NCBI GenBank assembly: GCA_964030785.1
Contig: OZ034979.1
Span: 10,518,883-10,582,882 of the forward strand
Reading direction: 5' to 3'
Length of the DNA: 64,000 nt
Origin: Siderastrea siderea
Taxonomy: Eukaryota; Cnidaria; Anthozoa; Scleractinia; Rhizangiidae
Position numbers and translations under genes: made by a program. The notes beneath the pieces were generated by a model. The model saw only the letters and a program-made list of their open reading frames with translations, was not told the DNA's origin and searched no databases. The number at the start of each line of letters is the position of its first letter. Position 1 is the stretch's first letter. Shown in pieces: positions 51,912 to 64,000 of this stretch.

Positions 51912-52701
51912 AAACAGCATATGAACTGAAGTTTAAACAGTCTTTCGTAAGCGATGTTGTCGCAACACCGATTTCCCCAAAAATACCCAGCATCGTATTC
52001 AGTTGCGTATCAAACTGAAACACAGACATCGGCCCGTCATCAGATCCAGGGAAGTTTCCTAACCGACGACTGTGACAAAACCAAAACTAAAGATATCACA
52101 TCTCAGCAATCAGAGCAAACGCAACTGATAGAACAAAGCAATCAAAACTCGAAGCAAAAGCAACCAAGCGGTGCCAAGGTGTCACTCGTATCCAAACTCC
52201 TCTCGCCCCGAAATCAAATAGATACTCAAATCTTCTAAATAGCGACTGAGTAGGAGTATGAATCAAATCGGCTCCATATTTTTAGTACCCTGAGAAAACC
52301 GTTTTTGAAGGAAATTTTCTCAGTGAAGTAATGCAGCTCCCAACTCAGTTTATTTATTGTTCATTGTAAGCTATCAAGGATCTAAGTATTTTAAGACTGA
52401 ACTATTTTAATTCTTGAGATATTAACAGATATCTTCAACTCGATATCTCTGTCCTCTTTTTAAGAGAAAGTGGATGAACTACAAGACCTGCATATGACCT
52501 TTTTCATTTCCTATTTTAAACAGTCTGTCTATAGCCATAACAATTAAACAACTTTTACAGATGCACTGCAGATATTGTCATCGTAACTACTGTAAGGAGG
52601 AAGCGTAATATTTTAAGCTTTGTGGTTTCTCGTGAGGCTTCTCACCACTTTTAATTTTGTACTTCGTTAAAATTTGTGACTTAAATTTGTGTGGTGTGGT
52701 G

Positions 52702-52707
52702 AATAAA
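52702..52707 (+). terminator. NUB1 polyadenylation signal
   Basis: AATAAA about 790 nt after the stop, followed by a long (GT)n tract, a GT-rich downstream element. Confidence 0.6.
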
Positions 52708-52734
52708 CTTGAAACTCAACACCCCTGTTAAACC

Positions 52735-52742
52735 TTGTGTGT

Positions 52743-52773
<31 letters not shown>

Positions 52774-52776
52774 GGG
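52735..52776. repeat. (GT)n(G)n tract
   Basis: About 20 nt of GT repeats followed by a run of about 20 G. Confidence 0.95.
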
Positions 52777-53839
52777 TTGTATCTATAGGACGCACAGGTT
52801 ATACAGGGAGGCTCCGCCCGAAACTGGCGACCTCTTTTTACGCTTACAGCACAGGGAGTCCACAATAGTTGAGAAAAGGTATAATGAATAAAATTACAAT
52901 GATCAACTTGCGTGCGATGTTAGTTTCCGGTGGTTTTCTTTTGTGTTCAGTAACAAGCTGACGGATGCTAGCGATAGTACTGTAGTCGTGAGCTGAGCCG
53001 TTTTGTGCGCGAGCGGATCTGAAATATGCTAATTTTTTATATAATAATACTACAAGGGGAGCAGCTTTTTCACGAAACAGTTTGAACACACTTTGCGAAA
53101 TCACCCATGATAATCCCCGCCGGTTTTGTCTTCAGTCTCGAAGGCATAAAAAGATGAAATATTTGTTCCAGGTATATGGAGGGATTACCATTTCAAAACA
53201 ATGGTATATGAAAGAGTAAGATTTAAACATTGGGGGCGGGACCTCACGTACGAAACTCTTATGAAAATCTCCGCCTCTCTCCTGGGTATTAAACAGATGA
53301 AACGAAAGTAGACATCGGTAAAATGGGCCCGGTAGAATAGACACATGCTTCGCCTAGCTTCGAGTACGAACAGTTATTTTCAGCACAATAAGCAAATACT
53401 CTTGTAGTATTAATATAATTTATTACACCCATTTTATAATCACTGGTGATCCTTGTAATGTGATTGGCTCTCAATAGTGCGATTTATTCACGAATTGCAC
53501 TATTTTTTTGCTCTAAATCGCATCTTTTTTTTAGCCAATCAAAATGAAAATGAAATAATACTAACCAATCAAATTTCATGGCTTACCTGCACTAGCCAAT
53601 CAGATTGCAGAAAAACATAGGGCAAAAAAACCAGTCATTTTCGTTTACGCACGAGTGAGTTTTGAGACATGACATTGTCATTTGCAGCGATAAAAAAAAC
53701 TGTGTAATTTCAAAATGGGTGTAATAAAGTGGTAATTGAACTTCGTGTCGTGCAATTTTGATCTGAAATCATACTTGTGATTCCAAATCGAACTTACGCT
53801 GCGTGCTAGCTCGATTTTGAAATCGCGCGTATGATTTCA
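52777..53839. other. Intergenic, MITE remnants
   Basis: No gene. TTTATTACACCCATTTT at about 53423 and its reverse complement at about 53713 could bound a foldback element of about 300 bp. TCTGAAATCATAC at about 53760 and GTATGATTTCAGA at about 53829 form another. Confidence 0.5.
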
Positions 53840-54645
53840 GACCTAATATCATGGGTGACAAATTACTCCTTAATTTTGGCGCGAAATTTTAGCGTTAATT
53901 TATAATTTCACATGTGAAATTACAAAATTGCCATGGCAACGGGCCTACAGCTCAGTGCCAAAACATTACGGATGAAGATGTTTTGTGCAGAATTAGAACT
54001 ACAGAAATTCTGGAAATATTCGTTGAGGACACAATCCGTAATCTGTAAATTTTGACTTTTAATTGACTGAGCTTCTCAGAAACCAACTGCGAGGCAAAAA
54101 GAAGAGGTTATTTGTGATAGTGTGACAGCGAAAATTGTTGAACGGCAAGCTGGAAGTTGCTGATCGAGTGATTGACCGCGACCTCAGAGAAGTAATTCAG
54201 TAATTCAGTGGATTTGGGCACTTCTTCAAATAGAATAGAGGTCAGTTTTATACAATTTTGCTTCCAAAGTTTACTTTCGTTAAAACAAGTTTGCTGTGCG
54301 TATTTTGAACTGCATTTGTGAAGCCTTGCTCGATTGAGCAAGGTGGTGCTCGATTCAATGAATTTGCCGGATAAAACACGGGTAACCTTTGCCGGGCGAT
54401 TTGTTTTGGTACTTTTCAAGTAAAAATGCAGAGTCTGGTGTATTTTACTGTCGATTACAAATATTTGAAATCGTCGAAGTGCGGTATAAACTTCCCACAA
54501 TATTTTTTTAATCATTTCTCTCAGAAAATTGTGAGCTTGGCCAAACTCTATGCTTTAAACTTTTCAATGCTTGGAGTTCTCGATGCGATAAACAAGTCAA
54601 AACCGCACGATTGTGAGCGTAATTTGTCACCCATGATATTAATAG
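53840..54645. mobile_element. Inverted-repeat element
   Basis: Ends AATATCATGGGTGACAAATTA (about 53846) and TAATTTGTCACCCATGATATT (about 54623) are inverted. The interior has only short frames. A non-autonomous DNA transposon by structure. Confidence 0.65.
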
Positions 54646-54664
54646 GTAATCAAATGGTATACTC

Positions 54665-54786
54665 GTGAAATTAGGAAATAATTTCACTTGCGTTTTGTCA
54701 AAATTCCAATAATTTCCCTCGCCTAAAGTCTCGGGAAATTATTAGAATTTTGACAAAACGCGCGTGAAATTATTTCCTAATTTCAC
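54665..54786. mobile_element. 122-bp foldback MITE
   Basis: GTGAAATTAGGAAATAATTT at the left and AAATTATTTCCTAATTTCAC at the right. The stem extends through TTTTGTCAAAATTCYAATAATTTCCC with a short loop (TCGCCTAAAGTCTC). Nearly the whole element is hairpin. Confidence 0.85.
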
Positions 54787-55489
54787 TCGTCACCATTTGA
54801 TTACACATACTTATAACATAGAGGGCAAAATTACTGAATGCTGATTGGTTGAGACAGAGGGCATTTTTTCTTAATTTTCTTTCGGACGAGGGCAAAATTA
54901 CTAATTCCTGATTGGCCAAGCGCCAAAATTACTCGCAATTGATTGGCTGAGCGCGAGAACGCGCCATTTGTATTTTGTAGGCGTCTTGAAGTGACAAACG
55001 GAGTTTGAGTTTTTAACACAAGGATTGCTTTAAAGTTGAACTTTTAACCGCGGTTGGTTGGTAAAAATGGTATGAAAATCGGTTCTTAGCTTGAAGAGAA
55101 ATTTTAAAAGGTGAACCTATACGTGTTACGGGAAACAGTAAATGTTTATTTGTTTTAAAACTACTGAAAACTTTGGAGCGACGTGGTCAATAATTTTTCC
55201 ACCGTGAGGAAGCTTCGCAACTCAGGTGAATAAAATTTACTTCGTTTGAGTTTTAAGCGTGTTTTGTCAATGAACTAGAATTGTATTTATCTCTTTTTTA
55301 AAAGGTGTACGTAATGGTCAGTCTTTCTTGTTCTGTGCGCTGAGCAATAGTTAAACTGCTTGTGCGATGAATTGTTTACGAGCGGGTACTTTTATTCTGA
55401 GAGCCGGCTGATTGTGTTTCAACGTGCATGGAAAGTTTTCCGAAAATTTTGCCCTCTGTGTTATAAACAAGTAATCGCATTGAGTCCTC

Positions 55490-55613
55490 GTAGAATTAAG
55501 GATAAATTTCACTTGTATTTTCAAAGTTTTTACAAATTGCCCTCCTCGCTGCGCGACTCGGGCAATTTTGTGAGAACTTTGAAAATACGCGTGAAAATTT
55601 ATCCTAATTCTAC
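55490..55613. mobile_element. 124-bp foldback MITE
   Basis: GTAGAATTAAGGATAAATTT pairs with AAATTTATCCTAATTCTAC, and the stem continues via GTATTTTCAAAGTTTT and CAAATTGCCC to a loop at CTCCTCGCTGCGCGACTC. Of similar build to the 54665-54786 MITE but with different sequence. Confidence 0.85.
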
Positions 55614-56817
55614 TCGTCCTCATGCAACTACATAAATTGCACTCCACTTAGTTCAATTACCATTATTAATCAGCTCTGTTAGCGTTCAACACTACTACTA
55701 CATGTAGTCAAAAGTCACACTGGTCACTTATGTCGTCATTTTTGCTCAAGACTAGAGAAGAGGCTTTCGGCTGCTAACTCATATCAGGGTTTCGGCTGAC
55801 TCAGTCCCGATCTGAATGCATTACACAATTTCGCGTTAGGCTAATACTTTTGCTTCAGTGTGAGAAGATATTGTGAAAGAACTTTCTCTGGGGGCAACTG
55901 ACTTCTCGCTACATCAGCACTTTCACTTTCTTTTTAAGTTTAATTTGTGTTCAACTTCTCAGTTCTACGTTACAGTGCCTTCTGAATAATCCAAATCATA
56001 GCTGGACTTTTATAATGACTTGGCTAGTTAAATAATTAATCATATAAGTTGCCAATCATGAAAGAGTAAATGATATGCGCGCTTGCGCACAAGACCAAGG
56101 TGAACAAGACTTGGGGTTTAGATGTGACTAGAGAAAGATTTGTTTCTTAAAATTGCCGCTAGGGAAAAACTCATATCCGACCAAAATAAATGTCCAGAAA
56201 TGATAAGGATTTTACAATATTGATAGTTCTTAAGTAAAATTACCGTTAAGTAAAGGTACTGCTGAGAGAAACGTTCAATAACAAAACTAAAATAATGACA
56301 CATTAAAAATTATAAGTACTAGATAAGGTTAGCAAAATAAGATCATTAATTATTAAAAGTCTCTAGCTCCTCCTCAGCATGGCAGGTATTTTACACCTAC
56401 ATGTAGTTTGTTTATAAAGTCGGAGCTAGGCAATAAGTGAAAAACTTAGTGCGTAGATCAAAAACCCTTAGTGTAAAAACACTTTAATAGTGTAGAACCA
56501 CACAAACAACCCGTTATTGAAAACCACAACAATATCAAATGTAAACGAAACAAACGTTTCGCGCTATTTGCGTATTTTACTTCTTTAACAATTTTAACAA
56601 CACGGAAAAAGAGATATCTCTGATGCAAACTCAGGCAATCATTGTCTACGAAATTTAAAGCTTCTTTGAAAATATTTTTGTAATTACGACACGGACTTGG
56701 AGCATACAAGTGAGTTATATTTCATGTCCACGCTGATTTCTACTTGTGTAAAATCATCTCAAGGACAGGAACGATGCGCCGCCTCTTGATGCACTACTAA
56801 AAGATTTGACAGTTTTC
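55614..56817. other. Intergenic, no gene seen
   Basis: Lies downstream of the minus-strand NLR-like gene; its 3' UTR probably extends a few hundred bases into this stretch. No exon was recognised. Confidence 0.4.
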
Positions 56818-59800
56818 TTAAGTACCTTGATTTAATTGTATATTCTCAGCGATGCGCTTGTTTACTGCTGTCAAGTCGTTACACAGTGTTTTGACATTTG
56901 GATGCTCTTCGCCGAAAATCTTTTTCAGAATTATCAGTGCCTTTTCATAAAGTTCTTTGGCTTGATTGCATTCTCCAAACCTGTAGTACACTCCTGCCAA
57001 GTTGTTGTAGCTTGTCGCGACGTCTGAATGCTCTTCGCCGAAAATCTTTTTCATAATCATCAGTGCCTTTTCATAAAGTTCTTTGGCTTGATTGTATTCT
57101 CTAATGCGTTTGAACCGTTATAGCTTGTTGCGACGGATGAATGCTCATCGCCGAAAATCTTTTTCCGAATCATCAGTGCCTTTTCGTGAAGTTCTTTGGC
57201 TTGATTGTATTCTCCAATGCATTCGTACACTACTGCCAAGTTGTTATAGCTTGTTGCGACGTCTGAATGCTCTTGGCCGAAAATCTTTTTCATAATTATC
57301 AGTGCCTTTTCGTGAAGTTCTTTGGCTTGATTGTATTCTCCAGTGCATTCGTACACTAATGCCAAGTTGCTATAGCTTGTTGCGACGGATGAATGCTCAT
57401 CGCCGAAAATCTTTTTCCGAATCATCAGTGCCTTTTCATAAAGTTCTTTGGCTTGATTGTATTCTCCAATGCATTTGAACACTAATGCCAAGTTGTTATT
57501 GCCTGTTGCTACGAATGAATGCTCATCGCCGAAAATCTTTTTCTGAATCATCAGTGCCTTTTCATAACGTTCTTTGGCTTGATTGTATTCTCTAATGCAT
57601 TCGTACACGCTTGCCAAGTTGTTATAGCTTTTCGCGACGTCTGAATGCTCTTCGCCGAAAATCTTTTTCCGAATCATCAGTGCCTTTTCGTGAAGTTCTT
57701 TGGCTTGATTGTATTCTCCAATGCATTCGTACACTAATGCCAAGTTGTTATAGCTTGTTGCGACGTCTGAATGCTCTTGGCCGAAAATCTTTTTCATAAT
57801 CATCAGTGCCTTTTCGTGAAGTTCTTTGGCTTGATTGTATTCTCCAGTGCATTCGTACACTAATGCCAAGTTGCTATAGCTTGTTGCGACGGATGAATGC
57901 TCATCGCCGAAAATCTTTTTCCGAATCATCAGTGCCTTTCCATGAAACACTTTGGCTTGATCATGTTTACCATTGATGTTATAAACTACTCCGCTCGTAT
58001 TGAAAATCCTTGCTTTCAGTGAGGCTCCTTCCTCAGTATCGCTTCTGTTCTCTAGTAAGCTGCACGCTAAATCGACAACGTATTTCGCAGACGAAAAGTC
58101 AGACAGACTTACACAAGCATCAGCGAGACAGTCTAGCCAATCAACAACTTCACCAACAGTCATGAAGGGCGTCAATTGCTTTAACCAAGTGCTATCAAGC
58201 GGAGTAAAATCAAGCGTCATGTACTCAAGTAGCGACTTACAGTGAGATGTCAGTTTGTCTAAAAGTGTAAAATTTTCATTTGCTGATGACAGCAGGGAAT
58301 TAAAAATCCTGACTGCTTCTGCCATGATCTGGTATCTTTGCGATGGTTCAAGCTTACTAATCACAACTTGTCTGAGCACGGCATATACAATGTTATGCAA
58401 TCCTAAATATTGGCGCTCTACCTCTTCGTCAGCTGAGACAAGAATTAACGAAGACCTTAAAATCTTTGCCTTGATTAACTCCTCCGGCTGGTCCGTTATT
58501 CGAGCTCTCACAAACTTGACAACGGCTTCAAGCGGGATAATTTCGGAAGAACAGAGCGCCAACAAAGAAAATGTCTCACGAAGCACTTCATCACTTTCAG
58601 CAGCTCTCTGCACAGCCATTGTTATGGTGGTCGTGATTGTTTTGGCATAGGCTGAGCTTTCGGTCGCAAGGAGACTTTCAGTCGCTTCTCGATGGCTACG
58701 TGTTGAGCCTGCCAGGTAATTTGTCCAACTGTAGTTTGGAGATCCACTTTTCACAACTGTTTGAACATAGTAAGCAGCAGCTGCTAAGGCAAGTGGCTGA
58801 TAATCGAGAACCTTTGCAACTTTTTCTGTTGTTTCTCGGTCAGAAATTTGGGACACTTTTTCTAACACCTCTACTGCGTCATCCGCCTTCATTCCTTTAC
58901 TGCATGATTCATGGTGAGTTTGAGGAGCATTGTGGGGAATTGAATTGCTATCTTGAGTAGTAATCAACACTTGACCATGGCCCCATTCCTCACTGCCAGT
59001 CTGAGGCAAAAAGTCGCCGACTAATTTCAGATCAACCACGTTGTCTGCTATAATCATCCACTTAGAGAATTTTCTGACCTTCGTCAAAATCAGTCGTTGA
59101 AGCTGTTTAATTGCTTCACTAGGTTTTTCTCTCTTCGAAGTTTCTAAGCCAGTCAAGGTATATTCTGTGATTCCTAGATGTCTAGCGAGTGTGATGTAAG
59201 AGTCAGCAAGTGTCTCAATGCTTTCTGCATTTAGCGTCGCAACAAACTTCATATCTTCAGCACCATCTGATCGTTTTGAAAAGAACTCCTGTCCCAGTTG
59301 ACGAGCAAGTTGACTTTTTCCACATCCAGGATTTCCTGACAGATAGATCGTGCTAACTGCTCCAGTGGCGCCATTGTGAAGTTCCTGCATTTTGTTTTTT
59401 ATTCTTTCAGTGTCACTGACACGTCTGATGACTTCATGTGGCGGTTTAAGTGTCAGAAAGCAAAATGGCTCAAGCTTTTTCAAGTTTTCAAGTTCCTTAG
59501 ATGGAAAACTCGTCTGGTTCTTGAGGTCTTCGATCTCATTAATAGGAAGACCCAAAGATGTAAAGGCATTTAACACTCTTGTTGTATAATTTTGGAATTC
59601 GACATCAGTAAGTTTAGTGCAAGTTGGATGAGCAACATCGTTTCGAACTTGACGCAGATCATCGACAGCTGCGCGGACCCCTGGTGCAAGAGTAAAGCCA
59701 ATGGCATTTGAGTAAAGGATCACTGAAAACAGACACGTACAGTCCCACTCTTCCGTGTTTCCATTTCGTACTGTATTTAAACATTGAACCTTCATTGGTG

Positions 59801-59993
59801 TCTTTTTGCCTTTAGTTTCTTCGTCATAGAAGTCCTTGCCATTCTGCGCCGTATTCTGCCATTTTCCACCAGGCATTGCGCTGTACAAGAAATCCCATTC
59901 TTGTTTGAAGATCTTTCTTAATTCCACCGGGAAAATGTCAAGGGCAATTTTGCACAATCGAAAAAAGTTCAGTTCCTCCAGTGAGTACTCCAT
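56818..59993 (-). pseudogene. HEPN/NB-ARC-like NTPase/TPR protein, NLR-like, frameshifted
   Basis: The main frame (59993 down to 57060) codes for 977 aa. Residues 1-150 form a DZIP3-like HEPN domain with the RNDVAH motif (117-122). An NB-ARC-type P-loop NTPase follows: Walker A GNPGCGKS (220-227), WMIIADN (302-308), LITTQD, and a YQPLALAA motif (about 388-395). Helical linkers lead to kinesin-light-chain-type TPRs of 42 residues (from about 670) with EYNQAKELHEKAL and KKIFGEEH cores. Proteins of this plan are expanded in corals and are thought to act in innate immunity. A net loss of about 13 bases at about 57113-57118, in the eighth repeat, shifts the frame. The rest of the TPRs continue in the other frame to a stop at 56818. 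Confidence 0.85.
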
Positions 59994-62900
59994 TCCGATT
60001 GGCGAATCTGTGAGAGACGTTTAACGAATAATCAGAGAAAATTACCGAGAAGGGCTTCCATACATAAAATAAAATAACTGGTTTAATAGATAAATTTTCG
60101 ATTAATAACTATAATTAATATAATAAATTAATTTTATCAGATAAGTTTTACAATGGATTACGGTCGGATTCCTTTTTTTTTTCAGGTTACGGTAACCCCT
60201 GTAACCCCCTTTTTTAATCCTCTTTTTTATTCTTTTTTCCCATAAATTTATAATTGACAGAATTATTGTTTTAGATCTTTACACCTACAGAAGTGCCGTG
60301 CGTTATGTTCCCGCCCTACGTGCGCTATTTTAGGTTTTAGCTGACCAGAACACAATCCGTAAAATTCCCGTAAAATTCCCCTCCACAAGTAATGACCCTC
60401 TTAGCTGTCGGAGTTAGCAGCCTTTTATCATTGCTACTTTTGAAGAGTCTCAGTGGCTTCAGGTGGTCTCTACTTTCGGGTTGCTTTTGGAAGGTGAATG
60501 GGCGTGTAACTTCACAGACATTTTCAGATGTGATAACATATGCGGCAATTTTTTTTCGTTTAAAGATTTTCGCAACCTGCTGTTTTCAATCAAAATTTGA
60601 GATCATTTTTAACTGGTCTGTTTTCTTTTCAGGCTACAATATTTATCAAAGCTCCGGTTGGCTCACAGAGAAATGAGATTAGTATTACAGTATACAGGTG
60701 CGTAGCCAGCCATTTTTTCCCTTTAAGCCCGGCCCGATTTGTAAAGCGAAAATTGCATATATCAACTTCTGTTAGAGTTCAACCTAGGAACAGGCTATAC
60801 CAGTTTTACCGCCAACGATCAACGATCTAATCGTTTGCACTGTAAAGAAGCACAGCTGATCTCTTTTTTTTTTTGGCATAGTGTTTGAATTTTAATAGAA
60901 AATCGTTAATAACAGTTAACACTAAACGGGCTTTGTTGATGAAGAGTGTCGTGATCAGCAGGGTTTTCGGTATCATTTTTAAGTACCAGATTCATAGGTG
61001 AAACAAGCGGACGTGAGCGCCGTAGGTGTGAACATTAGTGCCAAAGGCATGAACTTCTAGTGGGGCGCGGGGGCATGTTTCTCAGAAAATTTTTGAAATT
61101 GGCTCTGAAACGCCATTTCCTGCGTTCCCTGGACCGGAAGTGGTTAACCGGGAAGGTCTTTTTAAAAAAGCATTGAAATGCTCACAAAAAAGTTTAAAAT
61201 GATGATTTCATTACAAATGACAGGAACGATCATTCCTTCCGGTTGTATGACTTACATAAGTAAGGAAAACAAGGCTCAACTTTATCTTTGATATACAAAG
61301 TCATCCGATTTATTTACACTTCAGAATCAATTAATTATTTCGTGTGAAAGTAGCGAACCTTGCAGGTCAAACGACCGGACGTAACATCCGGCCTCTGGCA
61401 TCAAACGAAACGCATGTGGCTGATGATCAGCATCCAGGAGCAAGATCATTAGCTGACTATTACTGACTATCTGTCAATAAAATGCAGCCCCTCTTGGCTT
61501 CTTTGCACAGGAATCTCTGATGACTTTCTTGGGTCAACAGGCATCTTTCTGTACACTTGCATAAGAGCCACTTTGTCAGCATAGTAGATCGCATGTATTT
61601 TTTTACTTTTCTCACGCTTTTGAATCAGACCTCTCCTGTGTAGTGTACACTGGCATGGTTAGGAGAATGATGAGCACAGTGGCGATGCTCGGGTAAAGGT
61701 CTTCACTTGTGCAGTCTAATGTGTCCTGTAGGTTCTTCTGCTTGCCTCCTCGTCAAGCGCCCAACTTGCTTGCTACTGTAAAATCTCGTTGTTGAAGACC
61801 GCTCTATCAGTCTGAGGTCCGTCGTTGGAGTAAGCGTTTTATACTGTTGTGTACGAAAGATTCGCATTCTCTGCTAAAGGTGGACTTGGTTGTGTTGCAA
61901 AATGAAATTATTTGGTACTTTTGCAAACTAACTCAAAACAGTTACTTGCCGGTTTTCGTTTGGGACATTTCCTCTCTCTCTCTCTCTCTCTCGATCTCTG
62001 AAAATTACGGATGCACAACTGTCAAAACAAAGGGGAAAAAAACGCCGATTGGATGCTGAGACTTGCGTAAGCAAAACTGTTTCAAGGTTTTAGACCAAAG
62101 CCTTTTCTGTGTTTGGGGCACAATCTATTAGCACTTTTAACACATAGCGTTTTGAAAGTCATGGCATCAAACGTTAACGTAAACAATAGAAGAAACAATA
62201 ACGCCTTTGGTTACTGAACAAAAATCACAGAAATTCCTGTTAAGCCCGGGCTTAATGGCTTTAAGACTAGCTACGCCCCTGGTATACCCTGTAATCCTTG
62301 GTATAGCTCCTTCAACGTATAACCCATTTTACTGTCCGCGCGCGGTCCGCTTTAGCGCTCGTTATTTTAACAAAAACCCCTATAAACCATACATTTTTTG
62401 AAAGCTTAATAATTACAGATTATAACAAATTCTATTTTAAACGGTTAAAATTCACCGTGTTTCAAAAATGTTAATATGTCTACAAAACTGCATGTCTGCA
62501 TAAATCAAGTTATACGCCCGCTAAAATTAGCCGGGAGAAAACGATTAACATGGCATTCGTTTCTTCACACATTGACCTCCAAAACTGTGTCTCAGATTTT
62601 TGACACGTGCGTTTGTCATTTTTTTACTACAAGATAAAGTTAGAAAAGAGAAAAAAATTGAACTGCCGGCGGAAAAAAGTCATAACTTTTTAATGAGAGG
62701 AATAAAAAGAATTCGCCGACACGGTATTGTGGGAAAATTATCTGACAACAGTCTCTCCAAATTTCAGCCAATTTGGTCCAGGGGCTGCTGAACTTGGAAT
62801 TCAAAATGCACGTTCAACTCGCCTATTTTTTACTTTCGAAAAACAGGGAAAATATAATTTCGGCTGCGTCCAAGAGTAATGAGATTATACTCGGGATTTT

Positions 62901-63162
62901 TACACCTCAGGAGACACCGCAGAGGAATCAATTTTCTCTAACAATGGGACTATGACAGTTAACATGGAACAGGCACAAACTGCCGCGAAGGCGGCAAATA
63001 ATTCTCCTGAATACACCGCTTTCTGCACGTGTGAAGCCACAACTCTCAGGTTAGTAAATGGCAAAATTATCGTTTGATTTACCATAACGGCGTTCAAATT
63101 CGACGTAGGAGTTAACGTACAATCGTGACTAATCTTCGAAATTCTGACCAGGTCAATTAACG
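59994..63162. other. Intergenic, no gene supported
   Basis: Upstream of the NLR-like gene; its promoter should lie at about 60000-60300, where T-rich and GTAACCCC words occur. A (TC)n tract lies at 61971-61994. Short frames at 60392-60676 and 61847-62059 have no domain. Nothing else is recognised. Confidence 0.4.
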
Positions 63163-63308
63163 ATGCCCAAGGCCCGCAGAAAGTCGCCAAGAACGTCCAA
63201 GCGAACAAAAACAAACGTGGCAGATGAGCGAGTGGGCGCCGTCATCGAGAGTTTGACTTCCGATGTCGATGCAAAGGAAAAGATGCTAGAAGAAATGACA
63301 TTAGCTGG
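63163..63308 (+). CDS. Possible first coding exon of an unknown gene
   Basis: ATG followed by 48 codons: a basic start (MPKARRKSPRTSKRTKTN), then an acidic coiled-coil-like helix (DAKEKMLEEM), ending at a fair donor (CTGG/GTAAAG). The basic head plus helix is loosely like a Borealin N-terminus, but this is not a firm match. No matching second exon was confirmed. Confidence 0.3.
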
Positions 63309-63493
63309 GTAAAGAAGAAAAGATTTTTCACCGGTGATTCTTTTATTCAACGAAAGACTAGTCAATATAAACAATCATGGTCCGCCGGATTGCAAACCGT
63401 GCCACGTGCTGGCGGCTACTTTTATTCAGTCCCTAATAATGATTTACTTTTTTTTTAGTTACGATGGGAGTCATTTTGCTTCTCCACTGGAAA

Positions 63494-63772
63494 TCAGCGT
63501 GGAAGACAAGATAAAACGCGGAAAACCTCCACGGATTCATTTAGCTGTATTTTTGCGCGGCTCGCGCTTATCTGGTCGACCATCTGCTCGCTCACTTCTC
63601 TATTGCCTACATGTTCTTCCACTTCTTCGAGCCATTCCTGCTGGTTGTAATACGACCCTCTATCGCTTGCAGCTAAAATGGCTGCACATTCTTGGTTGAA
63701 ACTTTTCTTAGCTTTCTTTCGCCTCCGTTTTGACGAAGAAAACGGGCAAGATATCTTTCTTTTGCCGGGCAT
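63494..63772 (-). CDS. Possible first coding exon, minus strand
   Basis: From ATG 63772 the frame gives a basic, nuclear-localisation-like start (MPGKRKISCPF, KRRRKKAKK), then an acidic helical part with EWLEEVEEHV. The amino-acid make-up is protein-like, but there is no recognisable domain. A donor may occur near GTGGAG/GTTTTC at about 63520. It competes with a plus-strand reading of the same DNA. Confidence 0.3.
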   Translation of the reverse strand: MPGKRKISCPFSSSKRRRKKAKKSFNQECAAILAASDRGSYYNQQEWLEEVEEHVGNREVSEQMVDQISASRAKIQLNESVEVFRVLSCLPR

Positions 63773-64000
63773 CACCAAAGCGCATCGATCGCGCGTCAAC
63801 TTCGCATGTGTGCTTTGATGTCACGTGACTTCTTGCCCCGCTAATTTTCCATATGACAGAACCTGTCAACGCTCAATTAAGTAATTAACATGCAAAAAAT
63901 CTTCTACGCGCAATTACTATCGGCAGATATAACATTTTTTTATGCAGTTTTTTTTAATTGAAAGATCGTATGGAAATTTATCTAACTATTTAAAAAAGTC

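Noticed and set aside
51954..52238. 94-codon plus-strand frame after the NUB1 stop
   Set aside because: Gln/Ser/Lys-rich and without a domain. It lies between the NUB1 stop and the AATAAA signal, so it is best read as 3' UTR. A frameshifted NUB1 extension cannot be fully excluded.
56458..56709. 83-codon minus-strand frame downstream of the NLR-like gene
   Set aside because: No link to the TPR gene and no domain; probably 3' UTR.

Overview
The window looks like intron-rich nuclear DNA of a marine invertebrate, most likely an anthozoan such as a stony coral. The reasons are a split NUB1-like gene, a tRNA-derived SINE of a type I associate with corals, a HEPN/NB-ARC/TPR immune-type gene, many foldback elements and minisatellites, and a complete Polinton with a cnidarian-style gene set. 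The species cannot be fixed from sequence alone.

Layout. 1-5.3 kb holds a GGGAT/GATGG satellite, a SINE, microsatellites and a MITE with a TTA target duplication, and no convincing gene. 5.32-30.39 kb is a nest. Two inverted arms (about 5324-5930 and 29500-30388) enclose a broken Academ-like transposase gene (24679-29247). A full-length 17,405-bp Polinton/Maverick (6111-23515) sits inside, with 0.60 and 0.67 kb terminal inverted repeats, AG...CT ends and a perfect 6-bp target duplication (ATAACG). 31.2-33.5 kb is a hAT-like non-autonomous element whose arms carry TGCAGGT arrays. 34.5-52.7 kb holds ten 3' exons of NUB1, with introns full of foldback elements, a 42-bp minisatellite with a 247-bp higher-order period, and another minisatellite. 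53.4-55.6 kb is a MITE cluster. 56.8-60.0 kb carries a minus-strand HEPN-NTPase-TPR gene cut by a small deletion. 60-64 kb has only weak exon candidates.

The Polinton encodes a virus-like set: a TFIIB/VLTF3-like zinc-ribbon protein, a two-TM protein of SLATT-like layout, a fibre-like adhesin, an A32-type packaging ATPase, penton, double-jelly-roll major capsid protein, small virion proteins, an adenain-type protease, a PLA2-domain protein, a chromodomain integrase, small zinc-finger proteins and a protein-primed type-B DNA polymerase. Eight genes, most of them structural, have TCTAA 14-18 nt before the ATG, an apparent late promoter like the TCTA motif of mavirus and CroV. Several virion proteins carry adenain-type (M/I/L)XGX-G sites and two carry PPxY motifs. 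The element is nearly intact, but in-frame stops interrupt the polymerase and two virion-protein genes.

Many breaks, in the Polinton, in NUB1 and elsewhere, are single-base. NUB1 has two that look like one-base losses beside homopolymers, so assembly indels must be separated from real decay. All calls are by eye from translations and motifs; no database search was possible.
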